Shown piece after piece: positions 33,815 to 42,316 of a DNA stretch of 51,288 bases. The DNA is from Clostridia bacterium (lineage in GTDB: Bacteria; Bacillota; Clostridia; Oscillospirales; CAG-382): positions 1 through 51,288 of the forward strand of contig JAGAUT010000032.1 of the NCBI GenBank assembly GCA_017620655.1. The letters are read 5' to 3'. A program made the position numbers and the translations under genes. Every line of letters begins with the position of its first letter. Positions within the stretch are counted from its first letter, which is position 1. Under the pieces are notes generated by a model that was given only the letters and a program-made list of their open reading frames with translations, did not search any database and was not told where the DNA came from.

Positions 33815-34897
33815 ATGAAGTTTATTTTCCCGATTGACGGTGATGTTTTATTTACAAATGCAGACGGCAAAGCTTTTGAGGACGGTATACTTATAAATGT
33901 TTCTGTATCCTGTGAAAGCGGAAGAAATATTGCGATAAACGGCGTTACTGCCTCCGAAAAAGACGGGGTATATACAGCAAATGTATATCTCGATGCGTAC
34001 AGAAACGCTATTGAGGCAGTTGACACCGATTCAAACGAAATTGTAACAATCTATGTGTACTGGTTCAAGAACGGCTATAAAACCTACAGATTCGGCGTAG
34101 ACGACGTTATAAGATGTTTTCAGAACATATATGAGCATCAGGATGAGTATAAATCAATCTTTGATGACCCTTTTCTTGCCATTTATAAAGAGCTTCACGA
34201 AATGTACGGTACGTATGTCCATATGCACATATACTATGAAACGGATGACAAGAAGTTCAATCTTTCCATGTTTCCCGATAAATATAAAGACGAGTTTATT
34301 GCCAACGGCGAATGGCTGAAGTTTACCTTCCACGCTAATGCCGACCACCCCGACAGTCCTTATAAAGATGCTACCTATGAACAGGTTATGCGTGAGGGCA
34401 GACTTGTCGAAAAAGAAATCTTGCGCTTTGCCGGCAAGGAAGTGACTTCAAATATTACTTCTCAGCACTGGGCAAACTCAAATCTCTGGGCAACAAGAGC
34501 TTTCAGAAATCTCGGCTTCAGGTGCATTGACGGATATTTTACTTTTGACGAAAACGGTGACCCGTATGTTTCGTATTATCTCGATAAGGAACAGACAAAG
34601 CATGTTTTTGACAGAGATTTCTGGGTTGACAATAAAGAGGACATAATTTTTGTTAAGGACGATATAGTAATTAATGAGGTTGACCTTGATAAAATTGACG
34701 CTTATATGGAAGATATAAGCAGCCGTCAGAACAATTGCTTCCACTATCTTTTGATACACGAGCAGCATTTCTATGAAGATTACTTCATGTATGAGCCTGA
34801 TTATAAAGAAAGAATATTCAGAACGGTTGACTGGTGTCATAATCATGGCTATAAACCTGTTACCATCAGCTCAATTGCACTTGAAGAAAGAAGATAA
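33815..34897 (+). CDS. Polysaccharide-deacetylase-like protein (WbmS-like, tentative)
   Basis: A 360-residue cytoplasmic protein. The first 85 residues look like a beta-sandwich (FPIDGDVLFTNADGKAFEDG ... TIYVYWFKNGYKTYRFGVDD). The rest resembles a NodB-like/WbmS-like barrel, with FGVDDVIRCF, HMHIYYETDD, FTFHANADHPDSPYKDATYE and HYLLIHEQHFYED supplying Asp and His candidates for a metal site. No signal peptide. I recognise the general fold type only; the substrate is unknown. GGGGTGG precedes the ATG. Heads a short operon with HD and P-loop proteins. Confidence 0.7.
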   Translation: MKFIFPIDGDVLFTNADGKAFEDGILINVSVSCESGRNIAINGVTASEKDGVYTANVYLDAYRNAIEAVDTDSNEIVTIYVYWFKNGYKTYRFGVDDVIRCFQNIYEHQDEYKSIFDDPFLAIYKELHEMYGTYVHMHIYYETDDKKFNLSMFPDKYKDEFIANGEWLKFTFHANADHPDSPYKDATYEQVMREGRLVEKEILRFAGKEVTSNITSQHWANSNLWATRAFRNLGFRCIDGYFTFDENGDPYVSYYLDKEQTKHVFDRDFWVDNKEDIIFVKDDIVINEVDLDKIDAYMEDISSRQNNCFHYLLIHEQHFYEDYFMYEPDYKERIFRTVDWCHNHGYKPVTISSIALEERR

Positions 34898-34909
34898 AAA
34901 GGAGAGTTT

Positions 34910-35569
34910 ATGATTACTTTTGATGAAATAAGAAAGAATGAGACTATAAACACATATATAAAAAAAGCCGATGCTTCACTTGAAGCTCTCGGCTATACAG
35001 AACATAACTTTGCCCACGTTACGAAAGTTGCGACCGATGCTGCATATATTCTCGAAACACTCGGCTTTTCAGAGCATGACATTGAGCTTGCAAAAATCGC
35101 AGGCTATATGCACGATATAGGAAACCTTGTAAACAGGGTAGACCACTCACAGAGCGGAGCTATAATGGCATTCAAGATTCTAACCGACCTCGGTTTTGAA
35201 CCTGAAGACGTTGCCACAATTACTACCGCAATCGGCAACCATGACGAAGGTGACGGCGTACCTGTAAATCCTATTGCGGCCGCCCTCATTATTGCCGATA
35301 AGAGCGATGTAAGATATACAAGAGTAAGAAATACAGACCTTCCGAGCTTTGATATACACGACAGGGTAAACTACTCGGTAAAGAAGTCGTCTATCAAAAT
35401 CAACGGCGAAAAAACACTTCTTAAATTAAAGCTCGAAGTCGATACAAAGGTAAGCTCGGTTGTTAATTACTTTGAAATTTTTCTTAACCGCATGGTGCTT
35501 TGTAGAAAGGCTTGCGAAAAATTGGGACTTGAGTTTAAGCTGATAATTAATGAGCAGCAACTTATGTAG
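34910..35569 (+). CDS. HD-domain phosphohydrolase
   Basis: A 219-residue metal-dependent phosphohydrolase with the HD signature: His36 (EHNFAHVTKV), H68-D69 (YMHDIGNL), His79 (RVDHSQSG), the HDEGDG motif near 114 and IADKSDVRYTR. The C-terminal 70 residues form a second small domain. Substrate unknown; nucleotides are typical for the superfamily. AGGAG precedes the ATG, 12 bp after the previous gene. Confidence 0.88.
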   Translation: MITFDEIRKNETINTYIKKADASLEALGYTEHNFAHVTKVATDAAYILETLGFSEHDIELAKIAGYMHDIGNLVNRVDHSQSGAIMAFKILTDLGFEPEDVATITTAIGNHDEGDGVPVNPIAAALIIADKSDVRYTRVRNTDLPSFDIHDRVNYSVKKSSIKINGEKTLLKLKLEVDTKVSSVVNYFEIFLNRMVLCRKACEKLGLEFKLIINEQQLM

Positions 35570-35577
35570 GTGTTAGA

Positions 35578-36072
35578 ATGAAAATACACATAATCGGCTG
35601 CAGCGGCTCAGGAAAAACATATTTTTCACGGAAATTGTCAGAAAAGCTCGGTATTCCTCGTTTTGACTTAGATGATATCCAATGGGACAACAGTGCCTAC
35701 GGCTACGGGGTTAAAATGCCGCCCGAAAAGCGAGATAGCTTGCTATGTGGTATTCTTCAAAACGATAACTGGATAATTGAAGGCGTCTATTATTCGTGGG
35801 TAGAAAAGTCTTTTGATGATGCTGATAAGATATATGTTTTGGATATGCCGAAATATCTTTATAAATTTCGTATTATTAGACGTTCAATAAGAAGAAAGCT
35901 TGGATTTGAAAAAGGTAAAAAAGAAACCTTGAAATCTGTTATTGATTTGCTGAAATGGACTGATACTTTTCAGAATAAGAATATGCCTGAGATTAAGAGA
36001 ATGCTTGAAAAGTATAGCGATAAGGTCGTTTGGCTGAAAAGTAAAAAAGAGGTAAACGCTGTATATAAATAA
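35578..36072 (+). CDS. P-loop NTPase (adenylate-kinase-like, FlaR-type)
   Basis: A 164-residue kinase-like protein with Walker A GCSGSGKT (7-14), FDLDDIQWDN, WIIEGVYYSW and a basic LID-like region (RIIRRSIRRKLG). It resembles the group annotated as DNA topology modulation protein FlaR, but that name is historical; small-molecule kinase activity is more likely. It is 8 bp after the HD gene and is the last gene before a strong terminator. Confidence 0.82.
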   Translation: MKIHIIGCSGSGKTYFSRKLSEKLGIPRFDLDDIQWDNSAYGYGVKMPPEKRDSLLCGILQNDNWIIEGVYYSWVEKSFDDADKIYVLDMPKYLYKFRIIRRSIRRKLGFEKGKKETLKSVIDLLKWTDTFQNKNMPEIKRMLEKYSDKVVWLKSKKEVNAVYK

Positions 36073-36100
36073 GGCTCCCTTGTTTAAAGGGTGGCTACAT

Positions 36101-36131
36101 AAAAAGAGGAAGCCTCGCGCTTCCTCTTTTT
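36101..36131. terminator. Bidirectional intrinsic terminator
   Basis: AAAAAGAGGAAGC (36101-36113) and GCTTCCTCTTTTT (36119-36131) are perfect complements with a 5-nt loop, giving a T run on both strands. It serves both the P-loop gene and the convergent tgt. Confidence 0.95.
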
Positions 36132-36138
36132 GTTATAT

Positions 36139-37281
36139 TCAATCTTGTAATCTCGATTCCAAAATCTCAATATTTTCATTATAGAACTGCTCAAATCTAC
36201 CCTCATCAAGTGCTTCTCTGATTCTTTCCATAAGCACGTTGTAGAAGTATAGATTGTGAAGAACGCAAAGTCTCATTCCGAGAAGCTCTCTTGCCTTAAA
36301 CAGATGTCTGATATAAGAGCGTGAATAGCTTCTGCAAGCAGGACACTGACAGCCTTCTTCGATGGGTCTCGGGTCTTTGGCATACTTTTCGTTATTTAGG
36401 TTCATAAAGCCTTTAGAAGTAAAGAGATTTCCGTGTCTTGCGTTTCTGCTTGGCATTACGCAGTCAAAGAAGTCAACACCACGACGTACCGCATTAAGAA
36501 TGTTTCCCGGTGTTCCTACACCCATAAGGTATCTCGGCTTGTCCTCGGGCATATAGGGTTCTACAACCTCGATTGTGTGATACATTTCCTCGGCACTTTC
36601 GCCGACAGCAAGACCGCCGATAGCAAAGCCTGCAAGGTCGTCTCTGTATTCGGCAATTGACTTCATATGGTCAATTCTCAGTTTTTCAAAGGTCGAACCC
36701 TGATTGATACCGAAAAGAAGCTGGTTGGGGTTGACAGCATCCTCCATCTGATTGTTCTTTTTGACTTCGTCAATACAGATTTTAAGCCAGCGTGTTGTTC
36801 TTGCACAACTGTTTCTCGCATAGTTAAACTCGGCAGGATTTGCAATACATTCGTCAAATGCCATTGCGATTGTAGAGCCTAAGTTTGCCTGTATTTTCAT
36901 GCTTTCCTTAGGTCCCATAAAGATTCGTTTGCCGTCCATGTGGGATGCAAAATGTACGCCTTCTTCGCTTATCTTTCTGAGTGTTGCAAGGGAAAACACC
37001 TGAAATCCGCCGCTGTCGGTAAGGACAGGACCCGACCAGTTAAAAAACTTGTGAAGACCGCCCATATCCTTGATAAGCTCATCACCGGGTCTGATATGCA
37101 GGTGATATGTGTTGGATAATTCAACCTGACACTTGATTTCCTTTAAGTCGTCGGTTGAAACAGCACCCTTGATAGCGGCTGATGTGCCGACATTCATAAA
37201 TACGGGGGTTTCTATAGTTCCGTGGACAGTTTCCATTCTGCCGCGGCGTGCAAATCCTTCTTTTTTGAGTACCTTAAACAT
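36139..37281 (-). CDS. tgt: tRNA-guanine transglycosylase
   Basis: Exchanges guanine-34 of GUN tRNAs for preQ1 (bacterial type). 380 aa. Visible: VLTDSGGFQVFS with a catalytic Asp, GFAIGGLAVGES, the nucleophile region FDCVMPSRNARHGN and the zinc site CQCPACRSYSRSYIRHL. It is 16 bp downstream of mutL and presumably co-transcribed with it. Functionally linked to the preQ1-regulated queT gene; queA and queG are not in the window. Confidence 0.95.
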   Translation of the reverse strand: MFKVLKKEGFARRGRMETVHGTIETPVFMNVGTSAAIKGAVSTDDLKEIKCQVELSNTYHLHIRPGDELIKDMGGLHKFFNWSGPVLTDSGGFQVFSLATLRKISEEGVHFASHMDGKRIFMGPKESMKIQANLGSTIAMAFDECIANPAEFNYARNSCARTTRWLKICIDEVKKNNQMEDAVNPNQLLFGINQGSTFEKLRIDHMKSIAEYRDDLAGFAIGGLAVGESAEEMYHTIEVVEPYMPEDKPRYLMGVGTPGNILNAVRRGVDFFDCVMPSRNARHGNLFTSKGFMNLNNEKYAKDPRPIEEGCQCPACRSYSRSYIRHLFKARELLGMRLCVLHNLYFYNVLMERIREALDEGRFEQFYNENIEILESRLQD

Positions 37282-37297
37282 TTATAAATCCTTTCGA

Positions 37298-39265
37298 TTA
37301 AAGCCTGTCAAACATCTTGTCAAGCTTCTGTTTTGTAAATTCGTATATAACGGGTCTGCCGTGAGGACAGTAAAGTACAGCCTCGTTGTTGAATATTTCG
37401 TCGAGTATGTACTTGTTGTCAAAATCCGTATGCCTGTCACCGGCTTTTATAGCAGCACGGCAGGCGGCGGTAAACAGTGCTCTGTCAAATATTTCGCCTG
37501 CACTCTTGTTGTTGCCCTCAGAAAGCTTGCCTGCAAGGAATGTAAATACATCACCTGCATCACTCTGAGCGATAGGAGTGGGGATAGAGCGGATAATCAC
37601 CGTGTTTGCACCAAACTCGTCAAAGTCAAAGCCTATTTTCTCAAAGTATTCCTTGTTCTCCATTGCAGCCTCGGCTTCCTTGGGTGTCAAAACAACATTT
37701 ATCGGCTCTAAGAGATACTGTGCCGAGTTTTCGTGGTCGGGCTTCTTTAACTTTTCATAGATAATGCGCTCGTGTGCCGCATGTTTATCGACAAGATATA
37801 AACTCTGACCGTTCTGTGCAACTATGTATGTACTGAAGGCTTCGCCAATGTAAATGGGCGACTGCTTTTTCTTTTCGGGGGTAATTTCCTCTTGCTTGAA
37901 TACTTCAACAGGAATTGTTTTCTGCACATCAATTGGTCTTGCTTCCTGCTTTACACTTTCGCCCATTTCTGTTATCTTGATTTCGGGATTTGGCGCATTA
38001 AAAGGAGCTTTCGGCTGTGTAGGGGTGTATACATCCTTAAGAAAATCAAGGGTAGGTGCTCCGCTTTTTTCGCCATGTTCCTTGTTATTTACCTTTGCCG
38101 TGAAGGTAACAGGCTCGGTATAAAGCGGTGGTGTGCTCGGCGCTTTGTACGGCTCTTTAACTTCAGCTTTTGTCTGCGTCTGTGGTTCTTCTTTTTTATC
38201 TTCAGCAACAGGCTCTTCCTGTTTTTTGTCGATTATCGGGAAAGCTTCCTCGTCATTTGTAAAGCCTGAGAATGTCACTGCCTGATTAAGTGCGTTTTTG
38301 ACAGCAAAGTATATTGCATCAAATACACGCCTTTCATCCGAAAACTTAATTTCAAGCTTTGCTGGATGTACGTTTACGTCAACAAGCCTCAGGTCGATAT
38401 CACAAAAGAGCACACAAGCGGGGAATTTACCTGTAGGACAAAATCCTCTGAAGCCTTCTTCGAGGGATGCAAGCATTGTACGTGAGCGTATGTAGCGGTT
38501 GTTGACAAAGAAGTTCTGCATATTGCGGTTTGGTCTTGAAAACTCAGGCTTTGCAATATATCCGTGAATTCTTACACCGTGATATTCGTAGTCAACAGGG
38601 AAGAGTACGTTTGCAAATTCTCTGCCTATGCAGGAATAGATGGCACTTCTTAAATTACCGTCACCCGGAGTCTGCATTTTTATGTTATTGTCAGAAATCA
38701 GAGTTACTGCAATTTCGCTTCTTGACAGTGCAAATTTTTCACATACTGCCGCAACAGACAAAGCTTCCGTCGAATCCTTCTTTAAGAACTTGCGTCTTGC
38801 AGGCACGTTTTCAAAAATGTTTTCAACCGTTATTGTTGTACCCTGAGGACAGCCAGCATCGCAAAGCTCAATCTGTTCGCCAAAATCACATTCAAAGAGT
38901 GTTCCGACATCTTCTTTGTCGCTCTTTGTTAATATGCGTACTTTTGATACTGCCGCAATTGCAGCCAAGGCTTCGCCTCGGAAGCCGAATGTGCCGATTG
39001 CTTCAAGGTCGGAGCCTGTTTTAATTTTACTTGTAGCATGGCGCAGAATACATTTGGGAACATCTTCTCTCTGAATGCCGCAGCCGTTGTCGGTAACCCT
39101 TATAAAAGAAGTACCGCCGTTTTTGATTTCAACAGTAATGCTTGTAGCACCTGCATCGGCGCAGTTTTCAAGCATTTCCTTGATTGCCGAAGACGGTCTT
39201 TCAACAACCTCACCTGCGGCGATAAGGTTTGCCGTTTGCTTGTCAAGTACATTTATGATTCCCAA
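37298..39265 (-). CDS. mutL: DNA mismatch repair protein MutL
   Basis: GHKL ATPase and endonuclease of mismatch repair, about 655 aa. N-terminal motifs LIAAGEVVERPSSAIKEMLE, VTDNGCGI and ATSKI..GFRGEAL are intact. A long Pro/Lys/Glu-rich linker (about 350-460) leads to the dimerisation/endonuclease domain with DKHAAHERIIYEKL, and the zinc-site motif CPHGRPV near the C-terminus. An ATG at 39295 would lie at or before the transcription start of the consensus promoter, so TTG at 39265 (after GGTGAG) is preferred. mutS is not adjacent. Confidence 0.92.
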   Translation of the reverse strand: MGIINVLDKQTANLIAAGEVVERPSSAIKEMLENCADAGATSITVEIKNGGTSFIRVTDNGCGIQREDVPKCILRHATSKIKTGSDLEAIGTFGFRGEALAAIAAVSKVRILTKSDKEDVGTLFECDFGEQIELCDAGCPQGTTITVENIFENVPARRKFLKKDSTEALSVAAVCEKFALSRSEIAVTLISDNNIKMQTPGDGNLRSAIYSCIGREFANVLFPVDYEYHGVRIHGYIAKPEFSRPNRNMQNFFVNNRYIRSRTMLASLEEGFRGFCPTGKFPACVLFCDIDLRLVDVNVHPAKLEIKFSDERRVFDAIYFAVKNALNQAVTFSGFTNDEEAFPIIDKKQEEPVAEDKKEEPQTQTKAEVKEPYKAPSTPPLYTEPVTFTAKVNNKEHGEKSGAPTLDFLKDVYTPTQPKAPFNAPNPEIKITEMGESVKQEARPIDVQKTIPVEVFKQEEITPEKKKQSPIYIGEAFSTYIVAQNGQSLYLVDKHAAHERIIYEKLKKPDHENSAQYLLEPINVVLTPKEAEAAMENKEYFEKIGFDFDEFGANTVIIRSIPTPIAQSDAGDVFTFLAGKLSEGNNKSAGEIFDRALFTAACRAAIKAGDRHTDFDNKYILDEIFNNEAVLYCPHGRPVIYEFTKQKLDKMFDRL

Positions 39266-39298
39266 AGTTCTCACCAACTTTCCATACAAATTCATATT

Positions 39299-39327
39299 AT
39301 TATATCAGTTTTTGAAGGTGTTGTCAA
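39299..39327 (-). promoter_or_regulatory. Consensus sigma-A promoter of mutL-tgt
   Basis: On the minus strand: perfect TTGACA (39327-39322), 17-bp spacer, perfect TATAAT (39304-39299) with TG-A extension. Predicted start near 39292. One of the strongest promoters visible in the window. Confidence 0.92.
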
Positions 39328-39332
39328 GAAAA

Positions 39333-39352
39333 GCGGCGGATTTCTCCGCCGC
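39333..39352 (-). terminator. Intrinsic terminator after hydG
   Basis: GCGGCGGA (39333-39340) and TCCGCCGC (39345-39352) form a GC-rich 8-bp stem with a 4-nt loop; on the minus strand it is followed by TTTTCTTG. It separates the hydG operon from the mutL promoter. Confidence 0.85.
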
Positions 39353-39360
39353 AATTTTTA

Positions 39361-40809
39361 TTAGAATCTGAAGTCTCTCTTGTTGTTATTTCTGATAGCT
39401 TCAATATTGCTCTTGGCAATTTCTCTTACCTTTTCCTTAGGGATGTTGAGAAGCTCTTTTTCAATCATTTCATAGCCGAGCTTCTTTGTTTCTGGCGAAG
39501 CATAGTCCTCCAAAAATTCTGAGAGAGTCATAAGTGCGTTGGGGTGACAGCAGTTAAGAATCTGACCTGTTTTGCAAAGACTCATAAATCTGTCGCCTGT
39601 TCGACCTTCTCTGTAGCAAGCAGTACAGAAAGAGGGAATATGCCCCATTTCCATAAGCCAGCGGACAACCTCGTCAAGCGTTCTCTCGTCGGAAACATCA
39701 AACTGTTCTGTGTCGTGTGGTCTTTCTTCTTCTGCATATCCGCCGACAGATGTACGGGATGCACCGCTTATCTGTGAAATGCCAAGCTGTAAAGCTTCGC
39801 CTCTGACTTTTGCACTTTCTCTTGTCGAAATAATCATGCCTGTGTATGGAACAGCGATTCTTATGCAGGCTATAATCTTCTTAAAGGTCTCGTCGTCAAT
39901 GCCGTTGTCGAACTTCGATGGGTCAATGTCGTCGGCTCTCTTTAGTCTCGGAACGCTGATTGTGTGTGGTCCTACTCCGTGAACCGCCTCAAGGTGCTCT
40001 GCGTGCATGATAAGACCTGCAAATTCGTACTTGTATAATTCAAGACCGAAAAGTACACCGAGACCTACGTCGTCAATACCGCCTTCCATGGCTCTGTCCA
40101 TAGCTTCTGTGTGGTAAGCGTAATTGTGCTTAGGACCTGTGGGATGAAGTGTCTCATAGGTTTCTTTGTGATATGTTTCCTGGAAAAGAATGTATGTGCC
40201 GATGCCTGCATCCTTGAGTTTCTTATAGTTTTCAACGGTAGTTGCTGCAATGTTGACATTAACTCATCTGATTGCACCGTTCTTGTGCTTTACCTTGTAG
40301 ATGGTGTCAATACATTCCAAAATATATTCAATGGGGTTGTTTACGGGGTCTTCACCGGCTTCAATGGCAAGTCTCTTGTGACCCATATCCTGAAGTGCAA
40401 TTACTTCCTTTTCAACTTCTTCTTGTGTCAGCTTCTTGCGGCAAATGTGCTTGTTCTGATAGTGGTAAGGGCAGTATGTACAGCCGTTTACACAGTAGTT
40501 TGAAAGATAAAGAGGAGCGAACATTACAATTCTGTTCCCGTAGAAATCCTGCTTAATCTGACGTGCAAGCTCATACATTTTTTCGTTAAGCTCAGGTATG
40601 TCGCAGGCAAGAAGAACCGATGCCTCTCGGTGTGTAAGACCTACAGAGTGAGTACCTGCTTCGTCTTTCTTGGGTTTTGCCTTTTCTAAAATTGCATCAA
40701 TAAGCTCTCTATTGTGCTTGTTACTTTCAGCATATTCAAGTGTTTCGAGGATTTCCTCGTGGTTGATAAATTCTTCAGCTTTAAGTGATTTCAAATCAAA
40801 TTTTGCCAT
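39361..40809 (-). pseudogene. hydG: [FeFe]-hydrogenase maturase HydG, interrupted by one in-frame TGA
   Basis: HydG is a radical-SAM tyrosine lyase that supplies CO and cyanide for the H-cluster. The frame from ATG 40809 to the stop at 39361 is 482 codons, a normal HydG length, except that codon 182 (40264-40266) is TGA. Sequence before it has the SAM cluster C106-x3-C110-x2-C113 (YCVNGCTYCPYHYQ); after it, without frame change, runs VNVNIAATTVENYKKLKDAG and the auxiliary cluster motif FCTACYREG ... NCCHPNAL. Family members carry Arg at the TGA position (IRRVNVN), one base from TGA. Translation would give a 181-residue fragment. Mutation, sequencing error or read-through are possible. Confidence 0.88.
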
Positions 40810-40849
40810 GATGTATTTTCCTTTCTTTGGGTCAGATCATATCTTTCCG

Positions 40850-41905
40850 TCAGTTGTTATTGTATTTATAATCACCTCTATCTGTTACGATTTCATAACC
40901 GATGTCGGCAAATTTCTTTTTAAGTTTTTCAAGACCTTCGACACTTTCAAGACCTGTTCTTAATTTGTTGTCATACAGCATATATTTGTCTTTTGCCGAG
41001 TCGGGTGAAAGATTTGGCATTATGACGTTCGCACCGGCAAGTATTCCCATTTCTCTGCCGCCGTCTTTGAGTGTTCCGAGTGCCGTTGTTGAGGGCAGGA
41101 GTATAGACGGCTTCATTATGCGTATAAGTGACAGTAAAAACAATGTCAACTCAAATGAACCCTTTTCAAAGTCAGCAAAAACCGTGTCCTTGTGGGGCAG
41201 GAACGGACCTATTCCGCACATCTGCGGGTCAAATTCTTCGATGAACTTCAAATCTTTTGCTATATGCTCGTTTGTTTGATAAGGACTTCCGACCATTATT
41301 CCGCATCCAACCTGAAAACCGATTTTTTTGAGATTGTAAAGACATTCCATTCTTGTTTCCAGAGATAAATCCGATGGATGAAGCTTTGAATAATGCTCGC
41401 TGTCTGCCGTTTCGTGTCGAAGAAGATACCTGTCAGCACCGGCATCATATAAAGCCTTGTAGCTGTCAAAACCTTTTTCTCCGAGAGACAGCGTTACGGC
41501 ACAGTCAGGGTATTTTTTCTTGATTTTGCGTACAACATCACAGACAAATTCATCCGTAAAATGATTGTCCTCACCGCCTTGTAATACAAAGGTTCTGAAA
41601 CCAAGCTTATATCCGTTTTCACAACAGGAAAGGATTTCCTCCTTTGTCAGCCTGTAACGACTGCACGTCTTGTTGTCACGGTTAATTCCGCAGTAAAGAC
41701 AGCCGTTTTTGCAATAGTTCGATACTTCAATAAGACCACGGATGTATACTGAGTTTCCGTAAACAGCTCTCCTTATTTCAACCGCAAGATTTTTTGTAAA
41801 TTCGGCATCTTCGCGGGTGTAATTGTCAAGAATGAACCTGTATTCTTCGAGAGAAAGACTTTTGATTATATTCAGTTTTTCAATAAAATCTTTAACAGTT
41901 TTCAT
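40850..41905 (-). CDS. hydE: [FeFe]-hydrogenase maturase HydE
   Basis: Radical-SAM enzyme required, with HydG and HydF, to build the di-iron H-cluster subsite. 351 aa. SAM cluster cysteines C65, C69, C72 (NYCKNGCLYCGINR), plus FVLQGGEDNHFTDE, RHETADSEHYSKLHP and GPFLPHKDTVF, which are HydE hallmarks distinguishing it from biotin synthase. Its start overlaps the end of the upstream TM1266-type regulator by 14 bp. hydG follows 40 bp downstream. hydF is not in the window. Confidence 0.95.
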   Translation of the reverse strand: MKTVKDFIEKLNIIKSLSLEEYRFILDNYTREDAEFTKNLAVEIRRAVYGNSVYIRGLIEVSNYCKNGCLYCGINRDNKTCSRYRLTKEEILSCCENGYKLGFRTFVLQGGEDNHFTDEFVCDVVRKIKKKYPDCAVTLSLGEKGFDSYKALYDAGADRYLLRHETADSEHYSKLHPSDLSLETRMECLYNLKKIGFQVGCGIMVGSPYQTNEHIAKDLKFIEEFDPQMCGIGPFLPHKDTVFADFEKGSFELTLFLLSLIRIMKPSILLPSTTALGTLKDGGREMGILAGANVIMPNLSPDSAKDKYMLYDNKLRTGLESVEGLEKLKKKFADIGYEIVTDRGDYKYNNN

Positions 41906-42155
41906 TTGTTATTACATTGGAATAAGCGGTTTTAACTGTAATTCCCTCAAGCTTTCCGATTTTTCCCGACAGTGCAGCAATTACGTCCTGCGGAGCATCA
42001 ATGGCAACCGATACAACGCTAATATTCTTTTCACGGTAGGGGATACCCATTCTGCCGATTATGTATTTGCCGTACTCGTGAAGCAGTGCATTCAGCTTTT
42101 CAACCGATTCCGTTTCGGATACAATTATACCCATAACGGCAACTCTTGTTTCCAT
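41892..42155 (-). CDS. TM1266-family iron-only hydrogenase system putative regulator
   Basis: An 87-residue ACT-like protein of the TM1266 family (VAVMGIIVSETESVEKLNAL, YGKYIIGRMGIPYREKNISV, IAALSGKIGKLEGITVKTAY). It resembles the NikR ligand-binding domain without a DNA-binding part and is regularly encoded beside hydE/hydG; its role is not proven. ATG at 42155 is chosen because AAGGAG (42165-42170) lies upstream. That ribosome site directly follows the T run of an intrinsic terminator. Confidence 0.88.
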   Translation of the reverse strand: METRVAVMGIIVSETESVEKLNALLHEYGKYIIGRMGIPYREKNISVVSVAIDAPQDVIAALSGKIGKLEGITVKTAYSNVITNENC

Positions 42156-42170
42156 TCCAATTTTCTCCTT

Positions 42171-42206
42171 AATAAAAAATGACTGCATCCGACATGAATG
42201 CAGTCA
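42171..42206 (-). terminator. Intrinsic terminator abutting the ribosome site of the hydrogenase maturation operon (attenuator)
   Basis: On the minus strand TGACTGCAT (42206-42198) pairs perfectly over 9 bp with ATGCAGTCA (42188-42180), followed by TTTTTTATT. The T run ends exactly where AAGGAG of the first maturation gene begins, so no promoter fits between. This placement is typical of transcription attenuators rather than of operon ends. Confidence 0.85.
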
Positions 42207-42298
42207 AAATAAACATAATTCACCTAAAAGGGGAATGTGTTAAATTGATGTACTGCATCCTGCTTTCAGATATAAATCTTCAGGTCGGATTCTTTACA
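42207..42298 (-). ncRNA. Structured leader of the hydrogenase maturation operon (candidate riboswitch/attenuator)
   Basis: The predicted transcript start is near 42298. In the roughly 92-nt leader AUGUA (42299-42295) can pair with UACAU (42252-42248), enclosing a CCUG/CAGG stem (42284-42281 with 42262-42259) capped by an AGAU/AUCU hairpin (42279-42268). GGAUGCAGU (42260-42252) is complementary over 9 bp, with one G-U, to the 5' arm of the terminator (42204-42196). AUCCGAC (42290-42284) is a perfect 7-bp complement of GUCGGAU (42193-42187) in the terminator. Mutually exclusive terminator and antiterminator folds are therefore possible. No known riboswitch class or T-box consensus was recognised. 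Confidence 0.6.
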
Positions 42299-42316
42299 TT
42301 GATAATTTTATCACAA
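42299..42316 (-). promoter_or_regulatory. Rex-type operator over the -10 of the maturation-operon promoter
   Basis: Minus-strand sequence TTGTGATAAAATTATCAA, identical to the hndA site at 16 of 18 positions and placed identically over the extended -10. Left half TTGTGAT and right half TTATCAA each differ by one base from known Rex half-sites. Binding by the Rex encoded at 30517-31176 would block transcription of the TM1266-type gene, hydE and hydG. Confidence 0.68.

Noticed and set aside
39361..40809. Alternative genetic code or selenocysteine explanation for the hydG TGA
   Set aside because: TGA terminates many intact genes in the window, relatives have Arg rather than Cys at this site, and no SECIS-like hairpin stands out just downstream.
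42156..42310. T-box leader upstream of the maturation operon
   Set aside because: The leader is too short and lacks the conserved T-box antiterminator sequence and specifier stem; no aminoacyl-tRNA synthetase or amino-acid gene follows.
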